Position numbers and translations under genes: made by a program. The notes beneath the pieces were generated by a model. The model was given only the letters and a program-made list of their open reading frames with translations, had not been told where the DNA came from and did not search any database. Below, in pieces: positions 8,884 to 20,191 of a DNA stretch of 64,000 nucleotides (the first letter of the stretch is position 1; every line of letters begins with the position of its first letter). The DNA lies in assembly GCA_000827325.1 (NCBI GenBank), contig KN832907.1, forward strand, positions 41,625 through 105,624, written 5' to 3'. Source of the stretch: Oidiodendron maius Zn. Lineage: Eukaryota; Ascomycota; Leotiomycetes; Myxotrichaceae.

Positions 8884-11800
8884 ATGTCCGCACAAGAAAT
8901 TGGAAGAACTCCAGATGCCTTTCCAGAGCAAAGGTCGGAACCCAACGGCGACGGCGCTAACGGTGCTCCTCATGGTATTAATGGTGCTCATCTCAATAGT
9001 AATTCGCCCAAGGGTGAATTAAACTTTGGAGCGGATTTCCCAATAGCAATCTGTGGTATAGCCCTTCGACTTCCCGGTGGCCTAGAAAATCCTCAGCAAC
9101 TCTGGGAATTTTTACTGGCCAAGGGTGACGCCAAGGGTAGAGTGCCACCATCGCGCTACAACATATCGGCTTTCTACTCGAAATCTGGACGGCCAGGCAC
9201 AATTGGGAGTGAGTGCACTTTCTATGCTATTTCAGATCTTTGTTTCGGTAGACTTGAATAGTTCTGAGTAGCAGTGGGTAGAGGTGACGAGATGCATATT
9301 AATCTTCTATTCAATACTGCTCACGACTACTCAAATCCACTCACTCCCAATGTAGAAAATGGGCGCTAACCGCGCAACAGCCGAGTACGGCTATTTTCTC
9401 GATGAGAGTATCCAATTGAGCACTTTAGATACATCTCGTTTCGCTCTCACTCTTGATGAACTTGAAGCCTCCGCTCCACAGACGCGACGAATGCTGGAAG
9501 TTGCCAGAGAGTGTTTCGACGATGCAGGAGAAATTGATTTCAAAGGCGGGCGTATCGGTTGCTACATGGGTTGCTTTGGTGAGGATTGGCTGGAGATGGG
9601 AAACAAAGATCCCCAGCAACATGGAGCCAACAGAGTCGATGGATATAGTGATTATACGTTGTCAAACCGCGTCTCTTACGAGATGGACCTACGCGGACCG
9701 AGGTAATGCACACCTATCCATCAAATCGAGTAACCCAAGATACTAACTCGCTTAGTATGACCATCCGTACTGCATGCTCTTCTGCATTAGTAGCTCTTCA
9801 CGAATGTTGTCTAGCCATTCAACGAGGAGACTGTGAGAGCGCAATTGTTGGTGGTGCTAACTTAATCCACGCACCTGGCATGACGACGTGGATGACGGAA
9901 AAGGGCATGCTGTCTCCTGACGGTTCTTGCAAGACCTTTTCAGCCGATGCTGATGGTTACGGTAGAGGCGAAGCTATCACAGCCATTTTTGTAAAACCAT
10001 TGCAAACCGCAATTCGAGATGGGAACCCTATCCGTGCTATTATTAGATCTACCATGACAAACAGCGATGGAAAAACGGCAGGCATCACGAATCCTAGTAC
10101 GGAGAGCCAGGTATGAAATTCCAGACCATTATTCCCCCCTAATTCGGTTAACTCATGAGTTGAGATTTCTTTTTGGAAGGAAGCATAAAAGGCTTCTAAC
10201 GCCGTCCTCTGTGAATAGTTTCACTTTATTTGGAGACAAGTCTACTGCGTAAATCAGTCTCACCTCTAAAGAAATGCAAAAAAGAAAAGCTAACTCTGTG
10301 ATGTTGCAATAGGAGGCTATGATTAGGAAGGCGTACCAAGTAGCGGGTATCACCGACTTCTCCAAGACGGCATTCGTGGAATGTCATGGAACTGGGACAT
10401 CAAGCGGGGACCCCGCAGAAGCCAATGCGGTTGCTCGAGTTTTTGGAGACGCTGGGGTATTTATTGGATCGGTCAAGCCTAATCTAGGTCACTCTGAAGG
10501 CGCTTCAGGTCTCACATCTCTTATAAAGGCAGTTCTTACACTCGAGAATCGAACCATCCCACCAAACATCAAGTTTTTGAGCCCGAATCCCAAAATCCCT
10601 TTCAAGGAAAGAAGGCTGACTGTTCCTCTGGAGCCAATCCCTTGGCCCGAGTCTCAATATGAACGCGTTAGTGTGAACTCATTTGGCCTTGGAGGGACAA
10701 ATGCGCATGTCATTCTCGACTCAGCTCGCAGTTTCAATGTCCCCAACCCTTCTTCAGCCAGCCAGCACGCCACCAGTCCACAGTTGTTGCTATTTTCAGC
10801 CAATTCGGCTACCTCTCTGCAAAAGATGACTGGCAGTTTTGAGCACTGGATAAGCAATCGGTCAGACGATCTCGAACATCTTGCATATACACTTGCGAAC
10901 AGGAGAGAACATTTTCTACATCGGGCCTTCATGGTTGCTAGCAGAGATCGAGGTGGTGTGACATCCCAGGGTAAAGCAGCAGCAAGCACATCCCGCAATC
11001 TGGTCATGGTCTTCACCGGCCAAGGAGCCCAGTGGCCTTGTATGGGTCGGGAGTTACTGTTCCGCTCTGACATGTGTTTTCAAAGCACCATCAGGTCCCT
11101 TGATAAATATTTGCAAGAGTTGCCCGATCGCCCACAGTGGACGTTGGAGAAGGAGCTTCTAAAGCCGGGGAAACTTTCAGGTGTCCAGAGAGCAGAGCTC
11201 TCACAACCATTATGTACAGCGGTTCAAATTGGTCTGGTCGATCTTTTTGCGGCCATTGGTGTACAACCTGTTGCAACTGTCGGCCACAGTAGTGGAGAGA
11301 TTGCTGGAGCTTATGCCTCGTAAGTCGACATCTCCGGAGCAGAATTCCCTAGTCGGAGTTGCTTCATGACTTAAGATAGGGTTTCAAGAGCAAAGATAGA
11401 AGTTGCTAGAGATACATACTCTAGAAACAGTCTCGTCTGCTCTAAAAACAGTGTCTTATGCATGTTTGACTCTAGAAACATCCACCATTATAGGCAATGC
11501 TGACTGGATGATTTCGCAGGGGGGCCCTTACTGCAAGAGAAGCAATCATTGTAGCTTACCAGCGCGGACGAGTTGCCCACAAGCAAACAAAACCAGGAGC
11601 TATGGCTGCAATTGGCCTAAGTTGGGACGAAGTCAGCAGCTTCCTGGGCCCTAACGTTGTTGTCGCATGCGAAAATTCTCCGAAAAGCGTCACTCTTTCC
11701 GGTGATACCAGTGAAGTCCAAGCCACTGTATTCCGCATCAAAGAGGCCTATCCCGACGTCATAGCACGGCTGCTAAAGGTTGACAAGGCCTATCACTCTT

Positions 11801-14800
11801 ATCATATGCGTGAGGTTGGAGAGGAGTACTGTGCAGTCGTGAACAGGGATTTGTCGGTTGGGAAGCAGCCGTCGAAACCCTTCTTCTCTAGTGTGTATGG
11901 GACTGGAAATCCGGAAGGGGGTCTTCTCGATGCGGAATATTGGCAGAAGAATCTTGAATCTCCTGTGCTATTCAAATCAGCTGTCTCTGGTGTAGTTGGC
12001 CATTTCGACAATGTTGCCTTTTTGGAGATTGGCCCGCACCCTGCTCTGGCAGGTCCAGTGCGACAAATCTTGGCCCAGGGGTCCAACTCAGTACCCTACG
12101 TACCGGCTATGACGCGTAGCGAGGATTGCGTTGAGTCGTTTCTGAAAGCTGTTGGAAGCCTTTTCGAGCTTAACATCCCAGTCAACTTCAAAGCACTCAT
12201 GCCGACTGGCTTCGTTCTTCCAGACCTACCACGGTACCCTTGGGATCACGAGACTAGCTACTGGCGGGAATCGAGAATTTCACATGAGTGGAGATATCGC
12301 GAGTATCCAACTCATCCACTTCTGGGTGACCGTCAGCTCGAGAGCACCAGTCTTGAACCTAGCTGGCGAAACATGCTCCATCTAGACAATGCCCGCTGGC
12401 TTCGAGACCACAAGTTCGATGACAACATAATTTTCCCATGCGTAGGCTATGTTGCCATTGCTGGCGAAGCGATTAGACAAATAAGTGGCTTGCAAACCAA
12501 CTTTACTCTGCGTCAAGTAATCATTAGTTCAGCCCTACTACTATCCGAGGGTGTTGGAACGGAGCTGGTTACAAACTTCCGTCGACATCGTCTTACCGAC
12601 TCACTCGATAGTCAGTGGTGGGATTTTACTATCTCTTCATACAATGGTGTTGTTTGGACAAAGCACTTTACCGGACAGGTTACGTCTGAAGCAGAACTAG
12701 CGCAGACTCAAGGTCAAGTTGAAACATTACTGCCGCGAAAGATGGAGCATCGAAAGTACTACGATATGATGCGTGAAGCGGGATTCGACTATGGCCCTTA
12801 TTTCCAGCGTCTGGCAGACATTCGAACCGGCACAGTCAAACACATGGCAACAGCGAAAGTTGCCAAGCTTTCCAGTGACAAGAGTGCCGATCAAGAATAC
12901 TATCACTTGCACCCAACAGTTGTAGAAGCATGTATGCAGTCGACCCTCCTTGCTGCCACCGATGGCCGTATCGGTGGGAAGTACTACAGAAAAGTCCCAA
13001 CCAAAATTGACAGGTTGATTATGCGTCGTAGCGCTTCTGACGTCGTCACTAGGATAGCCGCATCAGCAACATTCACTCCGGGAAGTCGTGAAGTGGTTGG
13101 TGAAGTGCAGTATATCGATAATGGCCATATAGTCTTGCACATAGAAGGTTTGAGATTTACATCTGTCGAGGAGCCCGAGAATTCAGAGAAAGACGGTCAT
13201 CACAACACAGCCCGTCTGACATGGGGACCACATATCGATTTCTTAGACGCAGCCAGTCTCATCAAACCCACCATTCCTCGTCAACTATATGCTCCATCTT
13301 TGGAGGAGCTCACCCAGCTGTGTCTGGTCTATTCCCACCGGCGTATAAAGGATGCTCAGCCTTTATTGCACCATTTTCATAAATATCAGGCTGTGGTGGG
13401 GAACCAGGTTAAAGCTATTAGTGAAAGTGGGAATTCATCCATGACAAGTCTTGATGACACAATCTTACTCGACAAAATTGGTAGCCTAGTTGATCAACTG
13501 TCTGATACACCAGTTGAAAGTTTTGGTGTCGCCCTCCAGAAGGTAACCACCAATATGGAAGCAATGTTCTCAGGTCGGGTAGAGGCATTGGAAATCCTAC
13601 TAGCCGACAAAATCCTCAACAATGTATACGCCGCAATGGATGCATGTGACAGATCACAGTTTTTTCAACATTTGGCTCATAGCAAGCCCAACCTTCGTAT
13701 CCTGGAGATTGGCGCAGGCACAGGTGCGTCCACAGCCAACATGTTGAAGCATCTAGCTTTACCCACTGGCCAGCCCCTATACTCCAAGTATACATATACC
13801 GACATCTCCTCCGGATTCTTTGTCGCTGCCAAGGAATATTTCAAAAACTATCGTAATATCGAGTATCGCACGTTGGATATCAGCGAAGACCCAACCAAGC
13901 AGGGTTTTGATGGCGAGAAATACGATCTTGTTATTGCCACTAATGTTATCCATGCCACAAAGAGTCTCGGCGAAAGTCTGAAGAATGTGCACAAGCTACT
14001 TAGCTCAAACGGTAGATTGCTTCTTCATGAGCTCCACACAGTTTCTAAGCACACAGATTTCATCTTTGGGACATTACCAGGTAAGTAATTAAGTTCTTGG
14101 TCCAATTTTTGGCGGCTTCACAAGGCAAATGTCTTGAAGGGACTGATATACTTTGTCTCTCTCCTCTCTTCTTTCCCAATGGAAGGTTAATACCTTGACA
14201 AATCCAATATATTCTCATCCTGCCTCTTCCCTCCTAGCTTTTGCACTACTAACTCCGAAATTCCGATTAATAGGATGGTGGTATGGAGAACAAGATGGAA
14301 GAGCCAATAAGCCCTATGTAGAACCGGCTCGTTGGGAGTCAGAGCTCATAGCTGCAGGCTTTGGGGGCCTAGATGCAGTTGTTCTCGACGCTGAGGTTCC
14401 CTACCAGTTGAATGCCATGATGGTTGCAAAACCTCTGAGTACGCCAGTGAACAAGAAGGCCATCGCCCTTCTACGCGAAGACGGCGAGAGCCACGCAGAC
14501 GCTCTTTCTCAGCAGCTGCAAAGTAGAGGTTATATAGTCAGCCAATACGGCCTTGGTGAAAAGTTACCAAAATCTCAGGACGTAATCTCTCTCCTAGATT
14601 ATAGTCGCCCTTTTTTCGAAGACATCGACGAGATCCGCTACCAAGCATTTCAACATCTTGTAGACAATCTAGGTGAGTCGGGCATAATGTGGATAACGCA
14701 TCCGTCCCAAATACAATGCCAGGATCCAAGATACGCACAGATCATCGGTACCTCTCGTACAATTCGTGCGGAAATGCTGGTCGACTTTGCTACGTGCGAA

Positions 14801-17520
14801 GTGGATGATATCGATTCATCTCTTGATCGCATAATCGACGTATTCGCCAAGTTTCAAGCAAGAGAGAAAGACGAGTTGCTCGACCCCGACTTTGAGTATG
14901 CTATTGTCAAAGGTACAGTGAATGTAGGGAGAATCTACCCATTCTCATTGAAAGAGGAGCAGTCGTCAGAGACAGGTCCAGAAGAACAGATTACGATTGA
15001 CATGCCAAAACCCGGTCTTCTGACATCTATGCAATGGACTCCTCGCGGCGGAAGGGCACTGAAAGACGATGAAATAGAAGTCCAGGTCTACGCAGCCGGC
15101 TTGAATTTCAAAGTAAGGTTTTTTCTCCCATATATACCTACCCTATACTTAAAATATCTTATTGACCGGGCATGGGTTCGAATAGGATGTTCTATGTGCC
15201 ATGGCGATAGTTCCCTTTTCAGAAGATGGCTTAGGACTCGAAGCAAGCGGTGTCGTCTGTCGGGTCGGTCTGCAGGCTAAACAGTTCTCTGTCGGTGATC
15301 GCGTCATGCTTTTTCACGACGGTTCCTTCTCAACCCATGTCACAGTCCCAGAGGCACTCTGCAAGAAGATTCCTGACAACTTAACATTCGAGGAAGCGGC
15401 CACGGTACGATATTGTGGTCTCTTTCTTTGCTGCGCCAATTCGATTGTGAAATTGTTTATTTTATTCATTTTGAGTGAATGGCATCTTCTAGATGAACCA
15501 GTCAATTGCTGACTTCTTGAATTTCAATACACTAGATGCCACTGGTTTATGCGACCGCAGTATACGCGCTTTTTAATATTGGTGGTTTGCAGAAAGGACA
15601 AGTAAGTCAATTATAAACCCCAACCCATACTTGTTCAAATTCAAGCGTCTTATCAAATCCCTTAGTCGATACTTATCCATAGCGCATGTGGTGGCGTTGG
15701 ACTTGCTGCTATGCAGATTGCACGTATTGTGGAAGCAGAAATATATGCGACTGTTGGCAGCGAGGAGAAAGTGAAACACTTGATGGGTACATTTGGCTTG
15801 CCCAGAAATCGGATATTTAACTCCAGAGACACGAGCTTTGCGGAAGGACTAATGCGCGAAACCAACGGCGAAGGCGTGGATTTAGTCTTGAATTCTTTAT
15901 CCGGAGAACTTCTACATACAACTTGGCATTGCGTAGCTGAGTTCGGCAAGATGGTCGAAATCGGAAAGCGTGATTTCCTGGGCGCTGGGAAACTTGATAT
16001 GGATGTCTTCCTTGGGGGCCGTAGCTACACTGCGATCGATTTAGACCAGCTCCAGCGTCAGAGGCCATTCGTGGTTAAAGAGTGAGTGTGATCCCTTTGT
16101 AAGAACGCAATGTTAAGCTCACTTTATATGCTTTAGGCTACTGCAGAAAGTGATGGGGTACTTGGAGATGGGCCATATCACACCAATTAGGCCGATAACG
16201 ATCTTCGATGCCTCGTCAATTCATGATGCGTTTCGACATATGCAACAAGGTCAACATATCGGCAAAATCATCATCTCAATGCGAGATACAGACAGCAACT
16301 TCAAAATCGAAACAGCCAGTGTCAAGGCGGTAAGGAAACTAGAACTTAACAGCTCAGCATCCTATCTACTAGTTGGGGGCCTCGGTGGTATAGGACGCGC
16401 AATTTCGCGATATCTAGTTGAACACAACGCTCGTCGGCTAGTCTTTTTGTCTCGTAGCGCTGGAATGGGGCCAGAAGATCAGGAGTTTGTTCGGGAACTT
16501 GAAAGCATGGGCTGTGAGGTTCGACTCATTAAAGGCAGCGTGACCAAAAGGGAAGATGTGTCCCGAGCCATCCAGCAAGCCCCAAACCTGAAAGGCATCA
16601 TGCAATGTACACTGGTTCTTCGGGATCAATCCTTTCCCCGGATGACCCTTGACGAATGGAACGCAGCGGTAACACCTAAAGTACGAGGGACATGGAATCT
16701 GCACAATGCCACAGTTGAAGCTGATATCCATCTTGACTTCTTGGTACTCTTCTCCTCCATGTCCGCACTCTTTGGCAACGCTGGTCAAGCTAACTATGCT
16801 GGCGCAAACACTTTCCTGGATGCGTTTGTTCAGTATAGGACAAACTTAGGACTTGCCTGTGCTTCCATCGATATTGGAGCAGTCCAAGATGTTGGGTATC
16901 TTGCGCAAGACGACGCCGCGGCCTTATTGACGAAGTTGAAGCTGGCAACTGGGCACGGAATTACTGAACCCGAGTTGTTGGAAGCCGTCACGGCAGCAAT
17001 GGCATCCCCTCCGACGCGCAAGACAAATTTTGACAACATTGACGAGCATTTTGCCGACATAAATACCGTCATACTCGGTCTTGGAATGACCGTGGTCTTG
17101 AGCGACCCTAATAGTCGGACGTTCGGGAGAAAAGATAGAAGAATGGCAGTATACCACAACACCACCAAGGCGGTTGTGGATAATTCCGGCTCTAATGGTG
17201 ACAACCTCAAATCCTTCCTCGGCAGGGCCAAAAACGATACGAGTATGCTTACGAGCGCTGATACGATTGCTCTCCTTTCCTGGGAAATAGGTAAAAAGCT
17301 TTTCGATTTTCTTCTCAAATCGGACGAGGATTTGAGCACCACTATCCCGCTTTTACAACTCGGTATGGACTCGCTCGTTGGTGTTGAAATGCGCAGATGG
17401 TGGAGACAAGCCTTCGGCTTCGATATTAGTATGTTAGAGTTGCTAAGTATGAACAATCTTGATGAATTGGGGAGGCGCGCCGCTGAAGGATTGTTGAAGG
17501 CGTGGAATGAAAGCTTTTAG
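8884..17520 (+). CDS. Highly reducing iterative type I polyketide synthase
   Basis: My ten-exon model (8884-9208, 9381-9702, 9756-10110, 10313-11319, 11520-14080, 14274-15112, 15186-15404, 15536-15601, 15666-16081, 16137-17520) keeps frame throughout and gives 2,497 residues, normal for the class. Order: KS (active Cys in TACSSAL at 9775; [18 protein letters not shown]), AT (GHSSGEIAG, split by intron 4), DH (His in [10 protein letters not shown]), C-methyltransferase ([11 protein letters not shown]), ER ([13 protein letters not shown]), KR (GGLGGIG; Tyr in [11 protein letters not shown]) and ACP (Ser in GMDSLVGVE). All catalytic motifs I checked are intact. It would build a reduced, possibly C-methylated chain from malonyl-CoA. 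There is no thioesterase or reductase release domain, so release needs a partner such as an NRPS condensation domain, acyltransferase or hydrolase. Whether it feeds the NRPS at 48 kb is inference; the two are 30 kb apart. Confidence 0.95.
9203..9353 (+). repeat. Inverted repeat spanning the first PKS intron
   Basis: TTGGGAGTGAGTG at 9203-9215 is the exact reverse complement of CACTCACTCCCAA at 9339-9351, and weaker complementarity continues inward (GACTTGAATAG against CTACTCAAATC). The left arm contains the splice donor GTGAGT (9209). The intron (9209-9380) ends at CAG with branch site GCTAAC about 10 nt before it, just beyond the right arm. The pre-mRNA could fold the donor into a hairpin. 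This resembles introner-like or MITE-derived introns. Confidence 0.7.
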
Positions 17521-17983
17521 GGAATGCCGGGTAACTTAGGTTAATTGATTACAGTTCAGTGTTTCCAGTAGTTTCAACAATCCGTTTACGGGATAAGATT
17601 TAAGGAACTACTGTAATTGAACAACATTGCCTAGCAAGACATCACAACGTGGGCTTCCAGTGTTCTGGGGGACAGGCCGCCAACCAAGATGAGCAAGTGG
17701 TGGACAGAGTGGGCGATAGGGTACACCGAGTGGGCGAGCTCATTAGCGAAGCTTGCGAGCTTTTCTACACTCCGACCCCCCGCATGCCTGGACGCGACCC
17801 AATTCTCCGAGAAAATGGTTCACATCACGTATTTTTGGGCATTCTCATTGGCCGAGAGTAACCCTCCTGATTGGTCACAGCTAGAGCCTTCTAATTGGCT
17901 GAACATTCAAAGTCACATGCTCCCGCGTTAGAAGCGTGCTCATACCTCTTCTCGCCTAAACAACGTCTCTCTCTATCCTTCAG
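17521..17983. other. Intergenic downstream of the PKS
   Basis: No gene is seen. From about 17650 the sequence (starting CAGTGTTCTGGGGG) may be the left part of the hAT element whose coding remains follow, but no partner end was found. Confidence 0.4.
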
Positions 17984-18481
17984 ATGCAGTCAAAATACTG
18001 CTCTGCTTGCTACCATAAGGGCTTACTCTCTTCCTTCCTTAAGGATGCCTCTGCCGATCCGAGTAGTAAGGTCTTTGCTACCTGCATTACATGCCGCGAC
18101 AAGTCAAAGAGGGCTGGTCTACCGCGTCCTCTCATCGAGGCGCCGGCCAAAGCTGGACCCTCCATTCTACCAGTCCAGCGGCAGGTCCAGCCTCGACCTA
18201 TTCAACCAGTCCAGCCTCAGCCCATCTTACCAATCCAGCACCCAGCCCAGTCCCTGTCTCGAGTCCCCCAACCTCTTCCATCAGGCCTGCTTCGAGTTCA
18301 GCCTCAGCCTATTCTACCAGTCCAGTCTCGAGTCCCTCGGCCTACCCAACGAAACCTTGAACCGAACCACCTAGCCCAGCTTCATGGCCCCCAGTCGGGT
18401 GGAACATACTATATTGCCCTGTATCTTAAAACTGCTCATGATATTTATAATATAGTCAAACAGCAGAAAGCAAGCGCTTAG
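17984..18481 (+). CDS. Cys4 zinc-binding, Pro/Gln-rich ORF, probably element-borne
   Basis: The 165-residue frame starts YCSACYHKGLLSSFL and continues to ATCITCRDKSKR, two CxxC pairs about 30 residues apart that could bind one zinc ion. After that come degenerate Pro/Gln repeats (QPRPIQPVQPQPILPIQ) and a C-terminal segment GGTYYIALYLKTAHDIYN. I do not recognise a named family. The ORF ends about 50 bp before the readable hAT transposase debris on the same strand and probably belongs to that element, as a DNA-binding N-terminal part or passenger gene. It may be non-functional. Confidence 0.45.
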   Translation: MQSKYCSACYHKGLLSSFLKDASADPSSKVFATCITCRDKSKRAGLPRPLIEAPAKAGPSILPVQRQVQPRPIQPVQPQPILPIQHPAQSLSRVPQPLPSGLLRVQPQPILPVQSRVPRPTQRNLEPNHLAQLHGPQSGGTYYIALYLKTAHDIYNIVKQQKASA

Positions 18482-18529
18482 CAGCTAAGTATTGCTACTG
18501 CTTTCTAACAAGGAGAAGAGTCACAATGT

Positions 18530-19060
18530 AAGCGCCGCCGTTTTAATTCCCAGCCGAGTTCTCCCAACCCAGCAGCACTTGAACAGCTCTTTGTACGATG
18601 GATATCTAGCTGCTCAGTAGGCTTCTGCATGGCTGAAGGCCCCGAATTTCGATACTTGCTTTTCCTTCTTAATCCCGGGGCCCGGGGTCAATACATGGCT
18701 CCTAGCAGAGCATCATACAATACAGGCTTGGACGATGCGTGCATACAAAGCAGAGAAGCAGCATGTACAACAGGCCCTCCAATCTGTATGATCCAATATT
18801 CATCTTACGGTTGACATCTGGACGTCTGCTAATTCCAAGGCGTTGCTAGGTATAATTGGTCACTATTTTGCTAACAGTGGAGATCTTTGCTAGTCTGTTC
18901 TAGCCTTGCGTGAGTTAGATTGGCCGTATACTGGTGAGAATCAATCTCAGCTTGTTATGAAAGTCATTAAAGAATATGGAATCGCCTTTAAGGTGGGCTA
19001 TTTCAGGATGGGCAACGCCGAGAACAACGATGGTATCCCCTCTGTACAGTTCACAATTTC
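18530..19060 (+). pseudogene. hAT-family transposase fragment
   Basis: In pieces on the plus strand the DNA encodes segments typical of ascomycete hAT transposases: LFVRWISSCSVGFCMAEGPE then FRYLLFLLNP; in another frame WTSANSKALLGIIGHYFAN; then LALRELDWPYTGENQSQLVM and IKEYGIAFKVGYF. There is at least one frameshift (about 18725) and two in-frame stops. The catalytic core after GNAENND is lost and unrelated sequence follows. No matching terminal repeats were found, so this is a truncated fossil of a plain DNA transposon. Confidence 0.8.
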
Positions 19061-19213
19061 AGCGGTAGAGGGTTCTTCTTCAGGAACGAGGTTCGGCTGA
19101 CATATATTAAACGTCAGGGGTCTTATTGTGATACCAATGCTGGCAAATACTTATATGTTCAAACTTATTACTATTCCATTGGTCCATTTACGAGCTTATA
19201 TTATTGACCCACT

Positions 19214-19409
19214 TTATCCCTTCGTTTGGCAGCCACTGCCTACGCTAGCAGGGGTACAGTAATCCACTATTTCCTATAGTGTTGAGTATCGCTAAAGTCC
19301 CAGTACTACAGTGCTTACAGGCCTTAAAGTCCCTATCATTTTAGCGAGCAAAGAAAAACTTTAGCGTACCCCTGCTAGCGTAGGCAGTGGCTGCCAGACG
19401 AAGGGATAA
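19214..19409. mobile_element. MITE-like palindromic element
   Basis: A 196-bp unit has inverted arms of about 44 bp (19214-19257 and 19366-19409) that differ at one position and begin TTATCCCTTCG. The loop of about 108 bp has no coding potential. The flanks (GACCCACT and GTTTTGCC) show no target duplication. The end sequence and the hAT debris next door suggest a hAT-type miniature element, but that is inference. Confidence 0.75.
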
Positions 19410-20191
19410 GTTTTGCCGGTACTGATTCCTATCCCTGACATGGTTAATACACGTATATTGTGACACCATGCTGTAGGGTGGTACGAGTCTATCCGTAGCT
19501 AACCATCCGTCGGCTTTTCGGAGAAGCCACGTTACCTGTCACTGATTACCTCTATAATGCATACAGAATGGAATCGTACTGTTTGTTTTACCTTTATAAC
19601 TTTGAACCTAGCGAGAACATAAACGGCACAGGCTTATATCTTAAGACATGTGGCGAATGAAACCTCGACAAATCTGCACAGACCGTGCAGCGTTGACACT
19701 CTTCCGGCGCTCGGATTTATATTACTATCAGCGGTGGGGACGGCCATCGCCAGAAGGCTTACTTATCTCGCAAGAGCCGATCTTTCGTGATTGATAATGA
19801 TACAGTGGTACGGACAATTCAGCCGATAATCGTGCCACTACAGATTACGGAACATGCGTATGTGCATTTACTAGCCTCAACAGAAGTGGCGCGGAATAAA
19901 TCAGGGCTTACACTAGTATCAAAATGGGCTTTACGAAGTAGCTTCTAAATGGATACCCTGCTCAACTATCGGGTGTCATAACTTTTGCCGTGACCTCCGT
20001 ATGTCCCGCAAGTTCCCTATCAGTTTAATGTGCTAGGTCAGAGTAACGCATGCCCTTATTATAGTCGAACGAATTACAAAGCGATGGAATTATCGTCGAC
20101 TTCGAGAGGAAAGCTTCATTATAGCGCAACCCTTTGTCGACGCCATCTGCCCAATAGACTTCTTATAATCGTTGTAATAACGCCAACCGAA
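19410..20191. other. Intergenic upstream of the Zn2Cys6 gene
   Basis: No gene or clear repeat is seen. The last part must hold the promoter of the Zn2Cys6 regulator. The frame of that gene stays open upstream to 20030, but the added residues look non-coding. Confidence 0.5.

Noticed and set aside
9209-9355. Acceptor TAG at 9354-9355 for the first PKS intron
   Set aside because: It shifts the frame into a stop within a few codons; the CAG at 9378-9380 with branch site GCTAAC restores the conserved TEYGYFLD segment.
17895-18374. Ser/Leu-rich open frames overlapping the Cys4 ORF
   Set aside because: They are frame-shifted shadows of the Pro/Gln repeat; only the frame from 17984 has the spaced CxxC pairs.
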